From Geobacter sp. UBA5735 (GTDB taxonomy: Bacteria > Desulfobacterota > Desulfuromonadia > Geobacterales > Geobacteraceae), in the NCBI GenBank assembly GCA_002419385.1, contig DIFZ01000052.1, positions 1 to 64,000 on the forward strand: a stretch of DNA of 64,000 nucleotides, in the 5' to 3' direction. A program made the translations under genes and the position numbers. The notes beneath the pieces were generated by a model. The model made no database searches, was not told where the DNA came from, and saw only the letters and a list, made by a program, of their open reading frames with translations. Numbering within the stretch: the first letter of the stretch is position 1; every line of letters starts with the position of its first letter. This document shows, one piece after another, positions 54,691 to 63,945 of the stretch.

Positions 54691-55418
54691 AGACACGTGC
54701 CAGAGTGGAAACGTTCGAATCCCCGAATCTGCTGGCAGAACGGGCTTCAGAGCTTTTCCTCTCAGCCGCCCGTCGCGCCATAGAACAGCAGGGACGGTTC
54801 ACCGTGGCCCTTTCCGGGGGTGAATCCCCTGTCCCGCTGTTGGGAAAACTGGCGGACAAGGCCGTGGATTCTGGCATCGACTGGACTAAGGTGCACATCT
54901 TCTGGGCAGATGAACGCTGCGTTCCGCCGGACCATCCCGACAGCAATTTCCGCCTTGCCCACGATCTGCTGCTGTCCCGACTGCCGCCGCCAGGCGCCGT
55001 CAGCCACCGGATAAAAGGCGAGCTGCCTCCCGAGGACGGTGCACAAGCGTACCGGGTGGAACTCCGGACGTTCTTTCCTTCCAGCCCCCTGCCCGAATTC
55101 GACCAGATCTGGCTCGGCGTTGGCAATGACGGGCACACAGCTTCCCTTTTTCCCGGCAATGACCAGGTGAGCTCTGCTGATAGCCCGGCAATTGCAGTCT
55201 ATGTGGAAAGCCTGCGCAGCCACCGTGTGACCCTGACACTGCCGGCAATCAACAACGCCCGTCAGGTTTTTTTCATTGCCACCGGCACAGCGAAAGCCGA
55301 AGTCGTAACGAGAATCCTCGAACGGAGTGCCGACGCCAGATACCCCGCATCCCTGGTGGATCTTCCCGCAGGCAGCGTCACCTGGCTCCTTGACCGCGAA
55401 GCAGCGGGACTGCTGTGA
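54687..55418 (+). CDS. pgl: 6-Phosphogluconolactonase
   Basis: A 243-residue lactonase of the DevB/SOL type, hydrolysing 6-phosphogluconolactone. The substrate site shows VALSGGESPVPLLGKLAD, WADERCVPPDHPDSNF, and QIWLGVGNDGHTASLFPGN. It is placed between zwf and pgi, overlaps zwf by 4 nt, and has GGAGGT upstream of the ATG inside the zwf 3' end. Confidence 0.96.
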   Translation: MKTRARVETFESPNLLAERASELFLSAARRAIEQQGRFTVALSGGESPVPLLGKLADKAVDSGIDWTKVHIFWADERCVPPDHPDSNFRLAHDLLLSRLPPPGAVSHRIKGELPPEDGAQAYRVELRTFFPSSPLPEFDQIWLGVGNDGHTASLFPGNDQVSSADSPAIAVYVESLRSHRVTLTLPAINNARQVFFIATGTAKAEVVTRILERSADARYPASLVDLPAGSVTWLLDREAAGLL

Positions 55419-55425
55419 AGAAAAG

Positions 55426-55458
55426 AGACCTGCCAGGTTTTCGAAACCTGGCAGGTCT
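55426..55458. repeat. 33-bp palindromic element (copy 1), pgl-pgi gap
   Basis: A 15-bp perfect stem AGACCTGCCAGGTTT with a 3-nt loop (TCG). The same stem is at 63908-63939. There is no T-run on the plus side, so pgi is probably still co-transcribed. Confidence 0.85.
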
Positions 55459-55482
55459 ACATCGAAAACAAATGAGGAAACC

Positions 55483-57078
55483 ATGGACAATCAGGAACAA
55501 TGGGAACGTTTCAAAAACCATCTGAACTACTACCCTGAAATCGGGCTCATGCTGGATAGCAGCGCCATGCACTTTCCTGACGATTATTGTGCCGTCATGG
55601 AACCCTTGTTAGTGCGCGCCTACCGTGAAATGGCCGACCTTGAAAGCGGCGGGCAGGCCAATCAGGACGAGGAGCGGATGGTGGGACACTACTGGCTCCG
55701 CACCCCCTACCTGGCGCCGGACCGTGAAACGGAAACCATGATTGTCACGGCCCTGGCAGACATACGGTCTTTCCGCGACAGGGTCCACCGGGGCGACATA
55801 GCTCCTGAACAGGGCGGGCGGTTCAGCCATTTTCTCGTTATCGGCATCGGCGGTTCGGCGCTCGGCCCGCAGCTGCTGGCCGATGCCCTCGGCAGGGCGG
55901 ACGATGCCCTGCAGCCTGTTTTCCTGGACAACACCGACCCGGACGGCATGGATCGGGAACTGGCCCACATCGGCAGCGCTCTGCCCCGGACTCTGGTCCT
56001 GGTCATTTCCAAGAGCGGAGGCACCAAAGAGACCCGCAACGGCATGCTGGAGGTCCGGCGGGCCTTCGAACAGTCAGGAATCAGTTTTGCCCGCCATGCC
56101 GTGGCTGTCACCGGCGCAGGAAGCGCGCTGGACCTGCAGGCCCGGGAAGAAGGATGGCTCGCCCGCTTTCCCATGTGGGACTGGGTGGGCGGCCGCACGT
56201 CGGTGACTTCAGCAGTGGGCCTCCTGCCGGCTGCCCTCCAGGGAATCGACATCGATGCCTTCCTGGAGGGGGCGAGGCTGTGCGACGCCATCACCCGCAT
56301 GCCTAACAACCGCACCAACCCCGCTGCCCGGCTGGCACTGATGTGGCTCCATGCCACGGGCGGTGCTGGGGCCAGGGATATGGTGGTCCTGCCCTACAAG
56401 GACCGGCTGGTGCTCTTCTCCCGCTACCTCCAGCAACTGGTGATGGAATCACTGGGCAAGGAGCGGGACCGGAACGGGAACGTCGTGAATCAGGGCATCG
56501 CGGTCTACGGCAACAAGGGCTCGACTGACCAGCACGCCTTTGTCCAGCAGCTCAGGGAAGGGAAAAACAACTTCTTCGTCACCTTCATCGAAGTGCTGAA
56601 GGACCGGGAAGGGGCGGGTTTCCAGGTTGAACCGGGCATAACCAGCGGCGACTATCTCAGCGGCTTCCTCCAGGGCACCAGGAAAGCCCTGCAAGAAAAC
56701 GGCAGGGAATCGCTCACCATCACCCTTGATCGGCTCGATGCCCGCTCTCTCGGCGCGCTGATAGCGCTGTTCGAACGAACCGTCGGTTTCTATGCCTCGC
56801 TCGTGGACATCAACGCCTATCACCAGCCGGGAGTAGAGGCGGGAAAGCGGGCCGCCGGATCGGTCCTGGGACTGCAGGGCAGGGTCCTGGCACTGCTGCG
56901 AACCAGGCCGGGCCGGCCCATGACGGCCGAAGAGATCGCCGCGGCCCTCGGCGTGCCGGGTGGGGCGGAAACCGTGTTCCGCATACTTCTCCATGCTTCC
57001 GCCAACGACGACCACGGCATCGTGATGGAGAAAAGGAAGGTCATCACTGAAAGCCGCTTCAGCGCCGCGACTCCCTGA
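55483..57078 (+). CDS. pgi: Glucose-6-phosphate isomerase
   Basis: A 531-residue isomerase interconverting glucose 6-phosphate and fructose 6-phosphate. It has the SIS-domain signature VIGIGGSALGPQLLADALG, the sugar-phosphate loop VISKSGGTKETRNG, and the C-terminal helix PGVEAGKRAAGSVLGLQ. The ATG at 55483 with GAGGAAACC upstream is chosen; upstream in-frame sequence is the palindrome. A C-terminal winged-helix-like tail (PMTAEEIAAALGVPGGAETV) extends beyond the catalytic core. Confidence 0.95.
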   Translation: MDNQEQWERFKNHLNYYPEIGLMLDSSAMHFPDDYCAVMEPLLVRAYREMADLESGGQANQDEERMVGHYWLRTPYLAPDRETETMIVTALADIRSFRDRVHRGDIAPEQGGRFSHFLVIGIGGSALGPQLLADALGRADDALQPVFLDNTDPDGMDRELAHIGSALPRTLVLVISKSGGTKETRNGMLEVRRAFEQSGISFARHAVAVTGAGSALDLQAREEGWLARFPMWDWVGGRTSVTSAVGLLPAALQGIDIDAFLEGARLCDAITRMPNNRTNPAARLALMWLHATGGAGARDMVVLPYKDRLVLFSRYLQQLVMESLGKERDRNGNVVNQGIAVYGNKGSTDQHAFVQQLREGKNNFFVTFIEVLKDREGAGFQVEPGITSGDYLSGFLQGTRKALQENGRESLTITLDRLDARSLGALIALFERTVGFYASLVDINAYHQPGVEAGKRAAGSVLGLQGRVLALLRTRPGRPMTAEEIAAALGVPGGAETVFRILLHASANDDHGIVMEKRKVITESRFSAATP

Positions 57079-57102
57079 AGCAGTCACGCGGGCCTGAGTC
57101 GA

Positions 57103-57127
57103 GGGCAGGCACGGGGGCCTGCCCCTA
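57103..57127. repeat. Dispersed GC-rich palindromic repeat (copy D), reaching the dodecin stop codon
   Basis: GGGCAGGC...GCCTGCCCCTAC lies between the convergent pgi and dodecin genes. On the minus strand the edge GTAGGGGCAGG supplies the TAG stop of dodecin, as at hisB. Confidence 0.6.
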
Positions 57128-57343
57128 CTTGAGGGCGAAGCACACCTTCAGGATGACCTGGTACTCGCTGACCATCCCGTCATCCCCGATGTGACCGTGA
57201 ATTTCTTCCACCTCGAACCAGGAAACCCTCTCCAGGGTATTGTGCGCCTTGGTCAGGGCGGCCTGGATGGCTTCCTCGATCCCTTTCTTGGACACGCCGA
57301 TAACCTCGATTTTCTTGTACACCCTGTCTTCTCCGTAGTGCAT
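57125..57343 (-). CDS. Dodecin family protein
   Basis: A 72-residue dodecin that assembles into a hollow dodecamer binding flavins or CoA. It shows VYKKIEVIGVSKKGIEEAIQ, and the flavin-stacking Trp in RVSWFEVEEIHGHIG. The ATG at 57343 has AAGGAGG 6 nt upstream. The stop codon lies in a dispersed repeat. It has its own promoter. Confidence 0.95.
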   Translation of the reverse strand: MHYGEDRVYKKIEVIGVSKKGIEEAIQAALTKAHNTLERVSWFEVEEIHGHIGDDGMVSEYQVILKVCFALK

Positions 57344-57380
57344 GGTGTCCTCCTTGAAATAGTGTAGTGCACCTCCCTGA

Positions 57381-57408
57381 ATGGTAACACTCCTCGGAAC
57401 CCTGTAAA
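57381..57408 (-). promoter_or_regulatory. Promoter of the dodecin gene
   Basis: On the minus strand TTTACA and TACCAT are separated by 16 nt, about 40 nt before the start codon. Confidence 0.55.
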
Positions 57409-57492
57409 GTCGGCGGGAAGAAGCGTGATGGATGAAAGCAGCCGCATGCAGCCTTTGCTTTTTCAACGTCACGCTTCTCCCATCACCATTTC

Positions 57493-58008
57493 TTACAGCA
57501 GCGCTTTCACCGCAGCCAGGACCGCGTCATAGTCCGGTTCGCTGGCGATCTCCGGGACGACCTGGATGTAGCGAACGGTATCAGCGGCATCCACAACGAA
57601 AATCGCTCTGGCCAGAAGTTTAAGCTCACCTATGAGCACGCCATAGGCCGCAGCAAAAGACCGCTCCTGGTAATCGGACAGGGTAATGACGCGATCGATA
57701 CCGGCCGCGCCGCACCAGCGGGCCTGGGCAAAGGGCAGGTCCATGCTGACGGTCAGCACCGCCACGTTGTCCGGCAGGCCGGCGGCCTCCTTGTTGAACC
57801 TGCGGGTTTCCGTATCGCATACCGGCGTATCCAGGGACGGCACAGCACTCAGCACCTTGATCTTGCCCTGGTAATCGGCCAGCGTGACCGGAGCCAGTCC
57901 GTTGTTCACCACCCGGAAATCGGGCGCCCTGTCCCCGACCTTCAGTTCCGGCCCTACCAGCGTGAGCGGATTGCCCTGAAACGTTATGATCCCTTTTCTT
58001 TCTGTCAT
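57493..58008 (-). CDS. tpx: Thiol peroxidase (atypical 2-Cys peroxiredoxin)
   Basis: A 171-residue Tpx reducing hydroperoxides with thioredoxin. The peroxidatic Cys is in VPSLDTPVCDTETRRFN and the resolving Cys in QARWCGAAGIDRVI. The N-terminal ITFQGNPLTLVGPELKVGDRAP is typical. A good ribosome-binding site (AGGAGGTGC) precedes the ATG. In the 489-nt gap 58009-58497 I see no further gene. Confidence 0.96.
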   Translation of the reverse strand: MTERKGIITFQGNPLTLVGPELKVGDRAPDFRVVNNGLAPVTLADYQGKIKVLSAVPSLDTPVCDTETRRFNKEAAGLPDNVAVLTVSMDLPFAQARWCGAAGIDRVITLSDYQERSFAAAYGVLIGELKLLARAIFVVDAADTVRYIQVVPEIASEPDYDAVLAAVKALL

Positions 58009-58497
58009 TGCGCACCTCCTGGAGCACCGAAAGATTCACTACGAATCAACATTGTACCACACCCTGGCAAAAAGGCTCATGGCCGACAAAGACAACGAAT
58101 TCGGCCCGGACCTCAACCGGGTGACCAGTTCACTGCGGGTCTGGAGTCCTCCGATATTCACTGTTTCGGCAAAGCCGCAATTCATTTCCCCGTCTCCAGG
58201 CGATGTGAAATGCTGTCCGAGAAGAGAAAGGCCAGTATGCCTGGTTGAACGGCCCTGTAAAGAGTTTCACGCCACATGCACACCACAGAAAGGAAACAAA
58301 CACCAAGTTTTCCTCTCAGGCACAACCCGCCGACTCGTCTGGCGAAAAGCAAATCATTTACTGTGCCAGAACAGGAAGGCGACACAAGCTTCTTTCCCGG
58401 TTGTGTGTCCGAAATCGTGAAAAAAAATGCTGCATGGCGCCCACTCTTGCAGTAATATGCTCCACGATCAAAATATCATGAAACAAGCGAGCGATAC

Positions 58498-60360
58498 ATG
58501 ACGACCATCGATGCTCTGTTGCAGGACAGCTTTGCACGGCACTCCGGCAAAACCGCCCTCCGCCACAAAGAAGGCGGCGCATGGCACGGCATTTCCTATG
58601 GCGACCTTCATGCCCGCTGCGAAAGGATTTCTGCAGGGCTTTTCCATTCGGGATTCGGCGGCGGAGACCGCGCAGCGATCATCGGCCCTTCGTCGGCAGA
58701 ATGGGTTTCCGCCTATATAGGGACCCTTCGCACGGGCGGGATCGTCGTGCCGGTGGACAAGGAGCTCAAGAGCTCTGAGCTGCGGCATGTTCTGACCGAT
58801 TGCGAGGCCAGGATAGTTTTCGTGGCCCCGGAATACTTGGAGATGGTCCTTGAAATAGTCGAGGAACTCTCCCCTGTGAAGAAGATCGTGCTGCTCCAGA
58901 CGAGGTCGGATGCGGGAGGATACCTGTCACAGGAGCTGGCGCTCTTGCGCGACGTGGAGGAAGAACTGAAGCTGCTGCTGGAAATCCTGCCCTTGAGCCC
59001 TGAACAGGACTCGAAATTGCGGGACCTGGCCTGGAGAGTTTCCGGCTGCCTTGATGGTGCGTCATGGTCAGCGGGGGATATGGATGAAATCGATGACTCC
59101 CTGTACCCCAACGAAACTGCCAGGAAGGAGCTGGTGCGGAGCGGCAGGCTCCTGTCGCTGGACGAATTCATCCGGGAGTCCCCCACGCCGCCCTCTGCAC
59201 ACAAACCCGGCGACACCGCGCTCATCCTCTACACGTCCGGCACGACCGGCCGCTCCAAGGGAGCCCTGCTGAGCCACGGCAACATCGTGTCCAACATCCG
59301 CGGGGCAGCAGCCCATTTCCGCCTCGACCACACCATACACACCCTCTCCTTTCTGCCCATAAACCATGTCTTCGAACAGGTGTGCGGAGTCTTCCTCCCT
59401 CTTTCACTGGGAGGAACGGTATCGTTTGCCGAGTCACTGAAGAAACTGGGGGAAAACCTGGTGGAAGTCCGGCCGACATTCTTTACCGGCGTGCCGGCCG
59501 TCTACCGGCTCTTCCACGACCGCATCCTGAAAAAAGTCCGCGGCGGGACCCTCTCCAACCTGCTCTTTTCACTCCCCATCGCCCGTCGCCTGGTGACTGG
59601 CAGGGTCAGGAAAAACTTCGCGGGTGACACCACCTTCATCAGCGGCGGCGCGGCGCTCGATCCGGCGATTGCCGCAGGTCTGCTGGATTTCGGCTTCACC
59701 CTGTACCAGGGGTACGGCATCACGGAAACCTCGCCGGTCATCTCGGCTGAGTGCCCGGGAAGGACCCGGCTCGGCTCGGTCGGCCCGCTCCTGGAAGGGG
59801 TGGAGGTTCGCATCGATGGTGCTGATGGAGAAGGTGTTGGAGAGATCGTCGTACGGGGGCCCAACGTCATGCAGGGATACTTCAGGAACCCCCAGGCAAC
59901 CGCTGAAGTGCTTGCAGAAGGCTGGTACCGGACCGGCGACCTGGGGCGGCTCGACCGGGACGGCTTTCTCTACGTTTGTGGACGGGTGAAAAACCTCATT
60001 GTGACTCCCAACGGGAAAAACGTCTACCCGGAGGAAGTGGAAAACGAACTCCTGAAAAGCAGGTTCATCGCCGAAGCAATGGTTTACGGCCACAGGATCG
60101 ATGCGGTCGCGGAAGAAGTCCACGCCATCATCTACCCCAACCAGGACGCGCTGGACGACTACCAGCGCACCAGCCAGTCCGGCCCCCTGAACGAGGCCGA
60201 CGTGGAGGAACTGATCCGCGGCGAGGTGCGCCTGGCCTCGAAAAACCTGGCGGACTACAAGCGGGTGAAAAAGTTCACCATACGGGATGACGAGTTCCCC
60301 AAAACGACGACCCGCAAAATCAAGCGTTTCGCGGTGGAGGCCGACATAGCCGCCAGCTGA
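58498..60360 (+). CDS. Long-chain acyl-CoA synthetase-like AMP-forming ligase
   Basis: A 620-residue ANL-superfamily ligase activating a carboxylate as acyl-AMP and transferring it to CoA. The P-loop-like A3 motif is ILYTSGTTGRSKGALLSHGN, A5 is GYGITETSPVIS, A8 is GWYRTGDLGRLDRDGFLY, and the C-terminal catalytic lysine is in FPKTTTRKIKRF. Between residues about 125 and 225 a segment rich in coiled-coil character is longer than in typical FadD proteins. The substrate chain length is not determined. It probably starts its own transcript. Confidence 0.9.
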   Translation: MTTIDALLQDSFARHSGKTALRHKEGGAWHGISYGDLHARCERISAGLFHSGFGGGDRAAIIGPSSAEWVSAYIGTLRTGGIVVPVDKELKSSELRHVLTDCEARIVFVAPEYLEMVLEIVEELSPVKKIVLLQTRSDAGGYLSQELALLRDVEEELKLLLEILPLSPEQDSKLRDLAWRVSGCLDGASWSAGDMDEIDDSLYPNETARKELVRSGRLLSLDEFIRESPTPPSAHKPGDTALILYTSGTTGRSKGALLSHGNIVSNIRGAAAHFRLDHTIHTLSFLPINHVFEQVCGVFLPLSLGGTVSFAESLKKLGENLVEVRPTFFTGVPAVYRLFHDRILKKVRGGTLSNLLFSLPIARRLVTGRVRKNFAGDTTFISGGAALDPAIAAGLLDFGFTLYQGYGITETSPVISAECPGRTRLGSVGPLLEGVEVRIDGADGEGVGEIVVRGPNVMQGYFRNPQATAEVLAEGWYRTGDLGRLDRDGFLYVCGRVKNLIVTPNGKNVYPEEVENELLKSRFIAEAMVYGHRIDAVAEEVHAIIYPNQDALDDYQRTSQSGPLNEADVEELIRGEVRLASKNLADYKRVKKFTIRDDEFPKTTTRKIKRFAVEADIAAS

Positions 60361-60373
60361 TCCGATACCGTTG

Positions 60374-60778
60374 TCAGTACTCGTGATACCCCAGCACGAC
60401 GAGGATGCAGCTGCCGTCGGCTATCACGTTGATGCCGCTCTCATCGCACCGTGCCACCGCTTCCGGGCTCGATGCGCCGGGTTGCATCCAGATGTGCCGG
60501 ATACCTTTCCGTATGGCCTGCTCAACAACTTCCTCGGTAATGCGGGGCGGAGTGATGACCGAGATGGCCGTCACATCATCCGGCAGATCCATGACCGTCG
60601 GCACGCAGGCGATCCCCTCGATCTCCTGCGCCCTCGGATTCACCGGTACTGCACGGTAGCCGTTCTGCAGGTAGCAGCGCAGCACCTTGTTGCCGTACTT
60701 GTCCCGGTTCGTTGACGCTCCCACCACACCGTATGCCTGGGCGTCGAAAAACATGTCGATCCTTTCCGGTACGTCCAT
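60374..60778 (-). CDS. CoA-binding domain protein
   Basis: A 134-residue Rossmann-fold protein of the stand-alone CoA_binding (YccU) type: YGVVGASTNRDKYGNKVLRC at the nucleotide loop, then the VPVNPRAQEIEGI and WMQPGASSPEAVARC strands. Its role is not established. The ATG at 60778 has GAGGAGGG upstream. It converges with the acyl-CoA synthetase, only 13 nt apart. Confidence 0.88.
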   Translation of the reverse strand: MDVPERIDMFFDAQAYGVVGASTNRDKYGNKVLRCYLQNGYRAVPVNPRAQEIEGIACVPTVMDLPDDVTAISVITPPRITEEVVEQAIRKGIRHIWMQPGASSPEAVARCDESGINVIADGSCILVVLGYHEY

Positions 60779-60912
60779 ATGATCCCTCCTCGGTCTGTTT
60801 CGGCGCATGCCGTTCGCACGGCAGGGACATCCACGACAACTGTATCAGAGCCCGGACGGTTCCACAACAGCGCCTTCCGGCAATCTTCCCTGATTCTCTT
60901 CTTCCGGGTTTC

Positions 60913-60921
60913 TGGTATAGT
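60913..60921 (+). promoter_or_regulatory. Extended -10 promoter of the AspT-type transporter
   Basis: TGGTATAGT matches the extended -10 (TGnTATAAT-like), about 57 nt before the GTG start. No clear -35 is seen, as expected for this class. Confidence 0.45.
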
Positions 60922-60977
60922 GGATATCGTGTCCCCGGCCTCCGGGGAGGCAACCCCGATGCAATAAAGGCAGCCAC

Positions 60978-62624
60978 GTGCTCGACATCCTCATCGAAAA
61001 TCCCCTCCTGCTGTTGTTCCTGGTTGCCGCCGTCGGCTATCCGCTGGGCCGCATCGGCATCCGCGGCAGCAGGCTCGGGGTCGCGTCGGTCCTGTTCACC
61101 GGCCTGGCCATCGGCTCTCTCCACCCCGACCTCAAGCTGCCGGAAATCGTCTACATGCTCGGGGTCGCCCTGTTCGTCTATACGGTCGGGCTGGCAAACG
61201 GCCCCGCCTTTATCGCGGCTCTCCGGCGAGCGGGACTGCGGGACAACCTGCTGGTTTCCGGCAGTCTGCTGTTGGGCACAGGGCTGACCGTAGCCGCCCA
61301 CTGGGCACTCAAGCTCAAACCGGCCCTGACGGCCGGCATGTTCTCCGGCAGCCTCACCTGCACCCCGGCCCTGGCTGCCATACTGGACACGATCAAACAT
61401 GGCGCGCCCCGGGAATTGCTCAACAAGCTGCTCTCCGATCCGGTCATCGGTTATTCCATTACCTATCCCATGGGAGTGATCGGCACGATCCTGGCCATCA
61501 GCCTGATGCAGAAGGTCTGGAAGATCGATTACGCTGCAGAGGCGAAACAGCTCCGCGGCTACGGCATCCCCACCGAACCGCTGCGGAACATTACCATTCT
61601 CGTGCGCCGACCGGAGGCGACAGGCATCACCATCGAAAAACTGCGGCAGGAAAACAGCTGGGACGTAATATTCGGCAGGGTCCGGCACGGAGACGCGATC
61701 TCCCTGCCTGGCCCCCAGTCCTGCTTCTCGACGGGTGACCTGGTCACGGCGGTCGGTACCGCGGGGGAACTGGAGCGGGTCGCCCGTTTCCTGGGGGAAC
61801 AGAGCACTGACGAAATCGATCTCGACCGGCGGGAGTTCGACTTCAGGAGAATCTTCGTATCCAATCCACTGCTCGCCGGACGCCGTCTGCGCGACCTGCA
61901 CCTCAAGGAAAACTACGGCGCCATTGTCAGCCGCATCAGGCGCGGGGACAACGACATCCTCCCCCATGGGGATACGGTGCTGGAACTGGGAGACCGGGTG
62001 CGGGTCATCTCCGACCGCGAGCGCATGGACGAAGTGAGCGCCTTTTTCGGCGATTCCTACCGGGCAGTCAGCGAAGTGGACATCCTCACCTTCAGCCTGG
62101 GGCTTGCCTTCGGCCTGTTTGTCGGCACCGTGCCCATACCCCTGCCGGGTGAGGCCGAACTGAGGCTCGGCTTTGCCGGCGGTCCGCTGCTCACGGCTCT
62201 GGTCCTGGGAATCGTGGGACGGACCGGCCCCATGGTCTGGAGCCTCCCCTACGGCGCCAATCGAACCCTGCGCCAGATCGGCCTGATCCTGTTTCTCGCC
62301 GGTATCGGCACCCGTGCAGGATACGGTTTCGTCACTACTTTTGCCGGAGAGGGGGGAATGCTGCTCTTCGCCGCTGGAGTCGGCATAACCTGCACCACCG
62401 CCCTGGCCATGCTCTGGATCGGCTACCGGCTGCTGAAGATTCCCATGAGCCTGCTCATCGGCATGCTGGCAGGGCTCCAGACCCAGTCGGCCGTTCTGGG
62501 CTTCGCTATGGAGCAGACCCGCAACGACCTGCCGACCGTCGGCTATGCCTCGGTCTACCCGGTTGCGACCATTGCCAAGATCATCCTGGCGCAGCTTCTC
62601 CTTATGCTCCTCATGCAGCACTGA
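60978..62624 (+). CDS. AspT/YidE-family transporter with RCK_C domains
   Basis: A 548-residue AspT-type (AAEx) antiporter: two membrane halves of about five helices flank two central TrkA-C/RCK_C cytosolic domains (about 205-380). The N-terminal half has KLKPALTAGMFSGSLTCTPA; the second starts near FSLGLAFGLFVGTVPIPLPG and ends with IGMLAGLQTQSAVLGFAMEQ. Family members exchange amino or dicarboxylic acids; the substrate here is unknown. The start is GTG with AAAGG upstream. It ends one base before the convergent protease gene. Confidence 0.9.
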   Translation: MLDILIENPLLLLFLVAAVGYPLGRIGIRGSRLGVASVLFTGLAIGSLHPDLKLPEIVYMLGVALFVYTVGLANGPAFIAALRRAGLRDNLLVSGSLLLGTGLTVAAHWALKLKPALTAGMFSGSLTCTPALAAILDTIKHGAPRELLNKLLSDPVIGYSITYPMGVIGTILAISLMQKVWKIDYAAEAKQLRGYGIPTEPLRNITILVRRPEATGITIEKLRQENSWDVIFGRVRHGDAISLPGPQSCFSTGDLVTAVGTAGELERVARFLGEQSTDEIDLDRREFDFRRIFVSNPLLAGRRLRDLHLKENYGAIVSRIRRGDNDILPHGDTVLELGDRVRVISDRERMDEVSAFFGDSYRAVSEVDILTFSLGLAFGLFVGTVPIPLPGEAELRLGFAGGPLLTALVLGIVGRTGPMVWSLPYGANRTLRQIGLILFLAGIGTRAGYGFVTTFAGEGGMLLFAAGVGITCTTALAMLWIGYRLLKIPMSLLIGMLAGLQTQSAVLGFAMEQTRNDLPTVGYASVYPVATIAKIILAQLLLMLLMQH

Positions 62625-63734
62625 TCAGCGCAGGTATGGGGAAAACTCAGCAAAGACCAGTTCGATGGGCAGGGCAAAGCCGATCCCCTGGCTTGCCGCA
62701 AGGATGGCGGTGTTGACACCGACCACATCGCCCTGTTCATTCAGCAGCGGACCGCCGCTGTTGCCGGGATTGATCGGCGCGTCGGTCTGCAGGAATCTGA
62801 CGCCGTTGACAGTCTGCCAGCCGGAAAAGATGCCGCTGGTCACCGAAAACCTCAACCCCTGGGGATTGCCGACCGTGAACAGCTTCTGGCTCTGGGCGAG
62901 CATCGAAGAATCGGCCCGCCGGATATGGGGCGAATCCGACCCCTGCACCGTCAACAGGGCAAGGTCGTATTTTTCGCTCACCATGACACTCCTGACCGGC
63001 AGTTCGGAACCGTCGGCCAGGATGACTTTCAGTGAGGACGTGGAAGCTGAACCCGCCGTGCTGATCATCTCGTCCAGCTTTTCGTATTTTTCCACCTGGA
63101 ACTCAAGCTGCTTCTCCCGCTCGTTCACCGCATCACGGAAGCCGGCATGGGAGGAATATTCCGGCCGCTCCTTCAGCTTTACCAGATAGTTCCTTTCCGC
63201 GTCTATGGCCACCTTCAGCCGGTCCCTGACCGCGGAAACTTCCCGCAGATCCTTTTCCCGGACTTTCACCACGTGGGCATTGGTCACGATGTGGCAGCGA
63301 TCGTCGATGAAGAAGCCCGACCCGGACGCTTTCCAGCCGGTCTCGATGTAGACCGTGGCATTGCGGGCGCTTTCGATCCTGTTTTTCGGCGGCAGGCTCC
63401 CCGCCAGCCTGTTCCTGATGCTCGAAGGATCGACGGCAGTGCCGCTCTGCTCGACCTGCGCAGTGGAGATCCCGGTGGCGGCAATCGGTGCCGTTTTTCG
63501 CTTGCCGGGAGTCGTGAAGAAATAGATGATCGCAACAATGCCGACAAGAGCTGCCAGGACGGCAAAGGCTACCAGCAGCATGCGCCGGTTGCCGGCAGCA
63601 TCCCCCGCGTCCGCCAGGGGAGGAACGCTGGTTTCCGGCGTTTCGGTCCGCCGCCGGAACTTTTCGAAGACAATCCCGCAACAATCGCACTGGACCGCGG
63701 AAGACTGCTCTTTCAGGCACTTCGGACACTGCAT
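62625..63734 (-). CDS. Membrane-anchored trypsin-like serine protease with zinc ribbon and coiled-coil insert
   Basis: A 369-residue protein. The N-terminus is a zinc ribbon (Cys3, Cys6, Cys16 and Cys18/Cys19), followed by a membrane helix at about 52-73. The trypsin-like domain begins near 120 with catalytic His154 (TNAHVV), Asp257 (KYDLAL) and Ser326 (NPGNSGGPL), so the triad is complete. Between His and Asp lies an unusual charged helical insertion of about 70 residues (157-228) with coiled-coil heptads. No PDZ domain is present, unlike DegP. The zinc ribbon should face the cytoplasm and the protease the periplasm. GGGAGG lies 7 nt before the ATG. Confidence 0.85.
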   Translation of the reverse strand: MQCPKCLKEQSSAVQCDCCGIVFEKFRRRTETPETSVPPLADAGDAAGNRRMLLVAFAVLAALVGIVAIIYFFTTPGKRKTAPIAATGISTAQVEQSGTAVDPSSIRNRLAGSLPPKNRIESARNATVYIETGWKASGSGFFIDDRCHIVTNAHVVKVREKDLREVSAVRDRLKVAIDAERNYLVKLKERPEYSSHAGFRDAVNEREKQLEFQVEKYEKLDEMISTAGSASTSSLKVILADGSELPVRSVMVSEKYDLALLTVQGSDSPHIRRADSSMLAQSQKLFTVGNPQGLRFSVTSGIFSGWQTVNGVRFLQTDAPINPGNSGGPLLNEQGDVVGVNTAILAASQGIGFALPIELVFAEFSPYLR

Positions 63735-63907
63735 GGTGTATCCTCCCACGCGTTTCGGTTCTTCAATCACAATGAGTGCTATGCAATTTTTGCATGATAT
63801 GAAAGCAATTCCATGAATACAGCAAGAACCATTCCCTCAACCCGGTCAGTCCTGACAAAGTGCCTGACAACTTCACACCGAACCTTGCCGATGCGATATG
63901 AAACAGA

Positions 63908-63939
63908 AGACCTGCCAGGTTTTCAAACCTGGCAGGTCT
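63908..63939. repeat. 32-bp palindromic element (copy 2)
   Basis: The same 15-bp stem AGACCTGCCAGGTTT as at 55426-55458, with a 2-nt loop. T-rich sequence follows on the plus side (CTTTTCC). It lies 7 nt past the stop codon of the edge gene. Confidence 0.85.
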
Positions 63940-63945
63940 TTTCCA

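Noticed and set aside
58430..58460. TGGCGCCCACTCTTGCAG as a sigma-54 site for the acyl-CoA synthetase
   Set aside because: GG and GC are 11 nt apart instead of the invariant 10.
60576..62621. Long 681-codon minus-strand frame opposite the AspT-type transporter
   Set aside because: Composition (Gln, Asp, Gly, His rich) is typical of an antisense shadow of a GC-rich gene; the plus-strand product has full family motifs.
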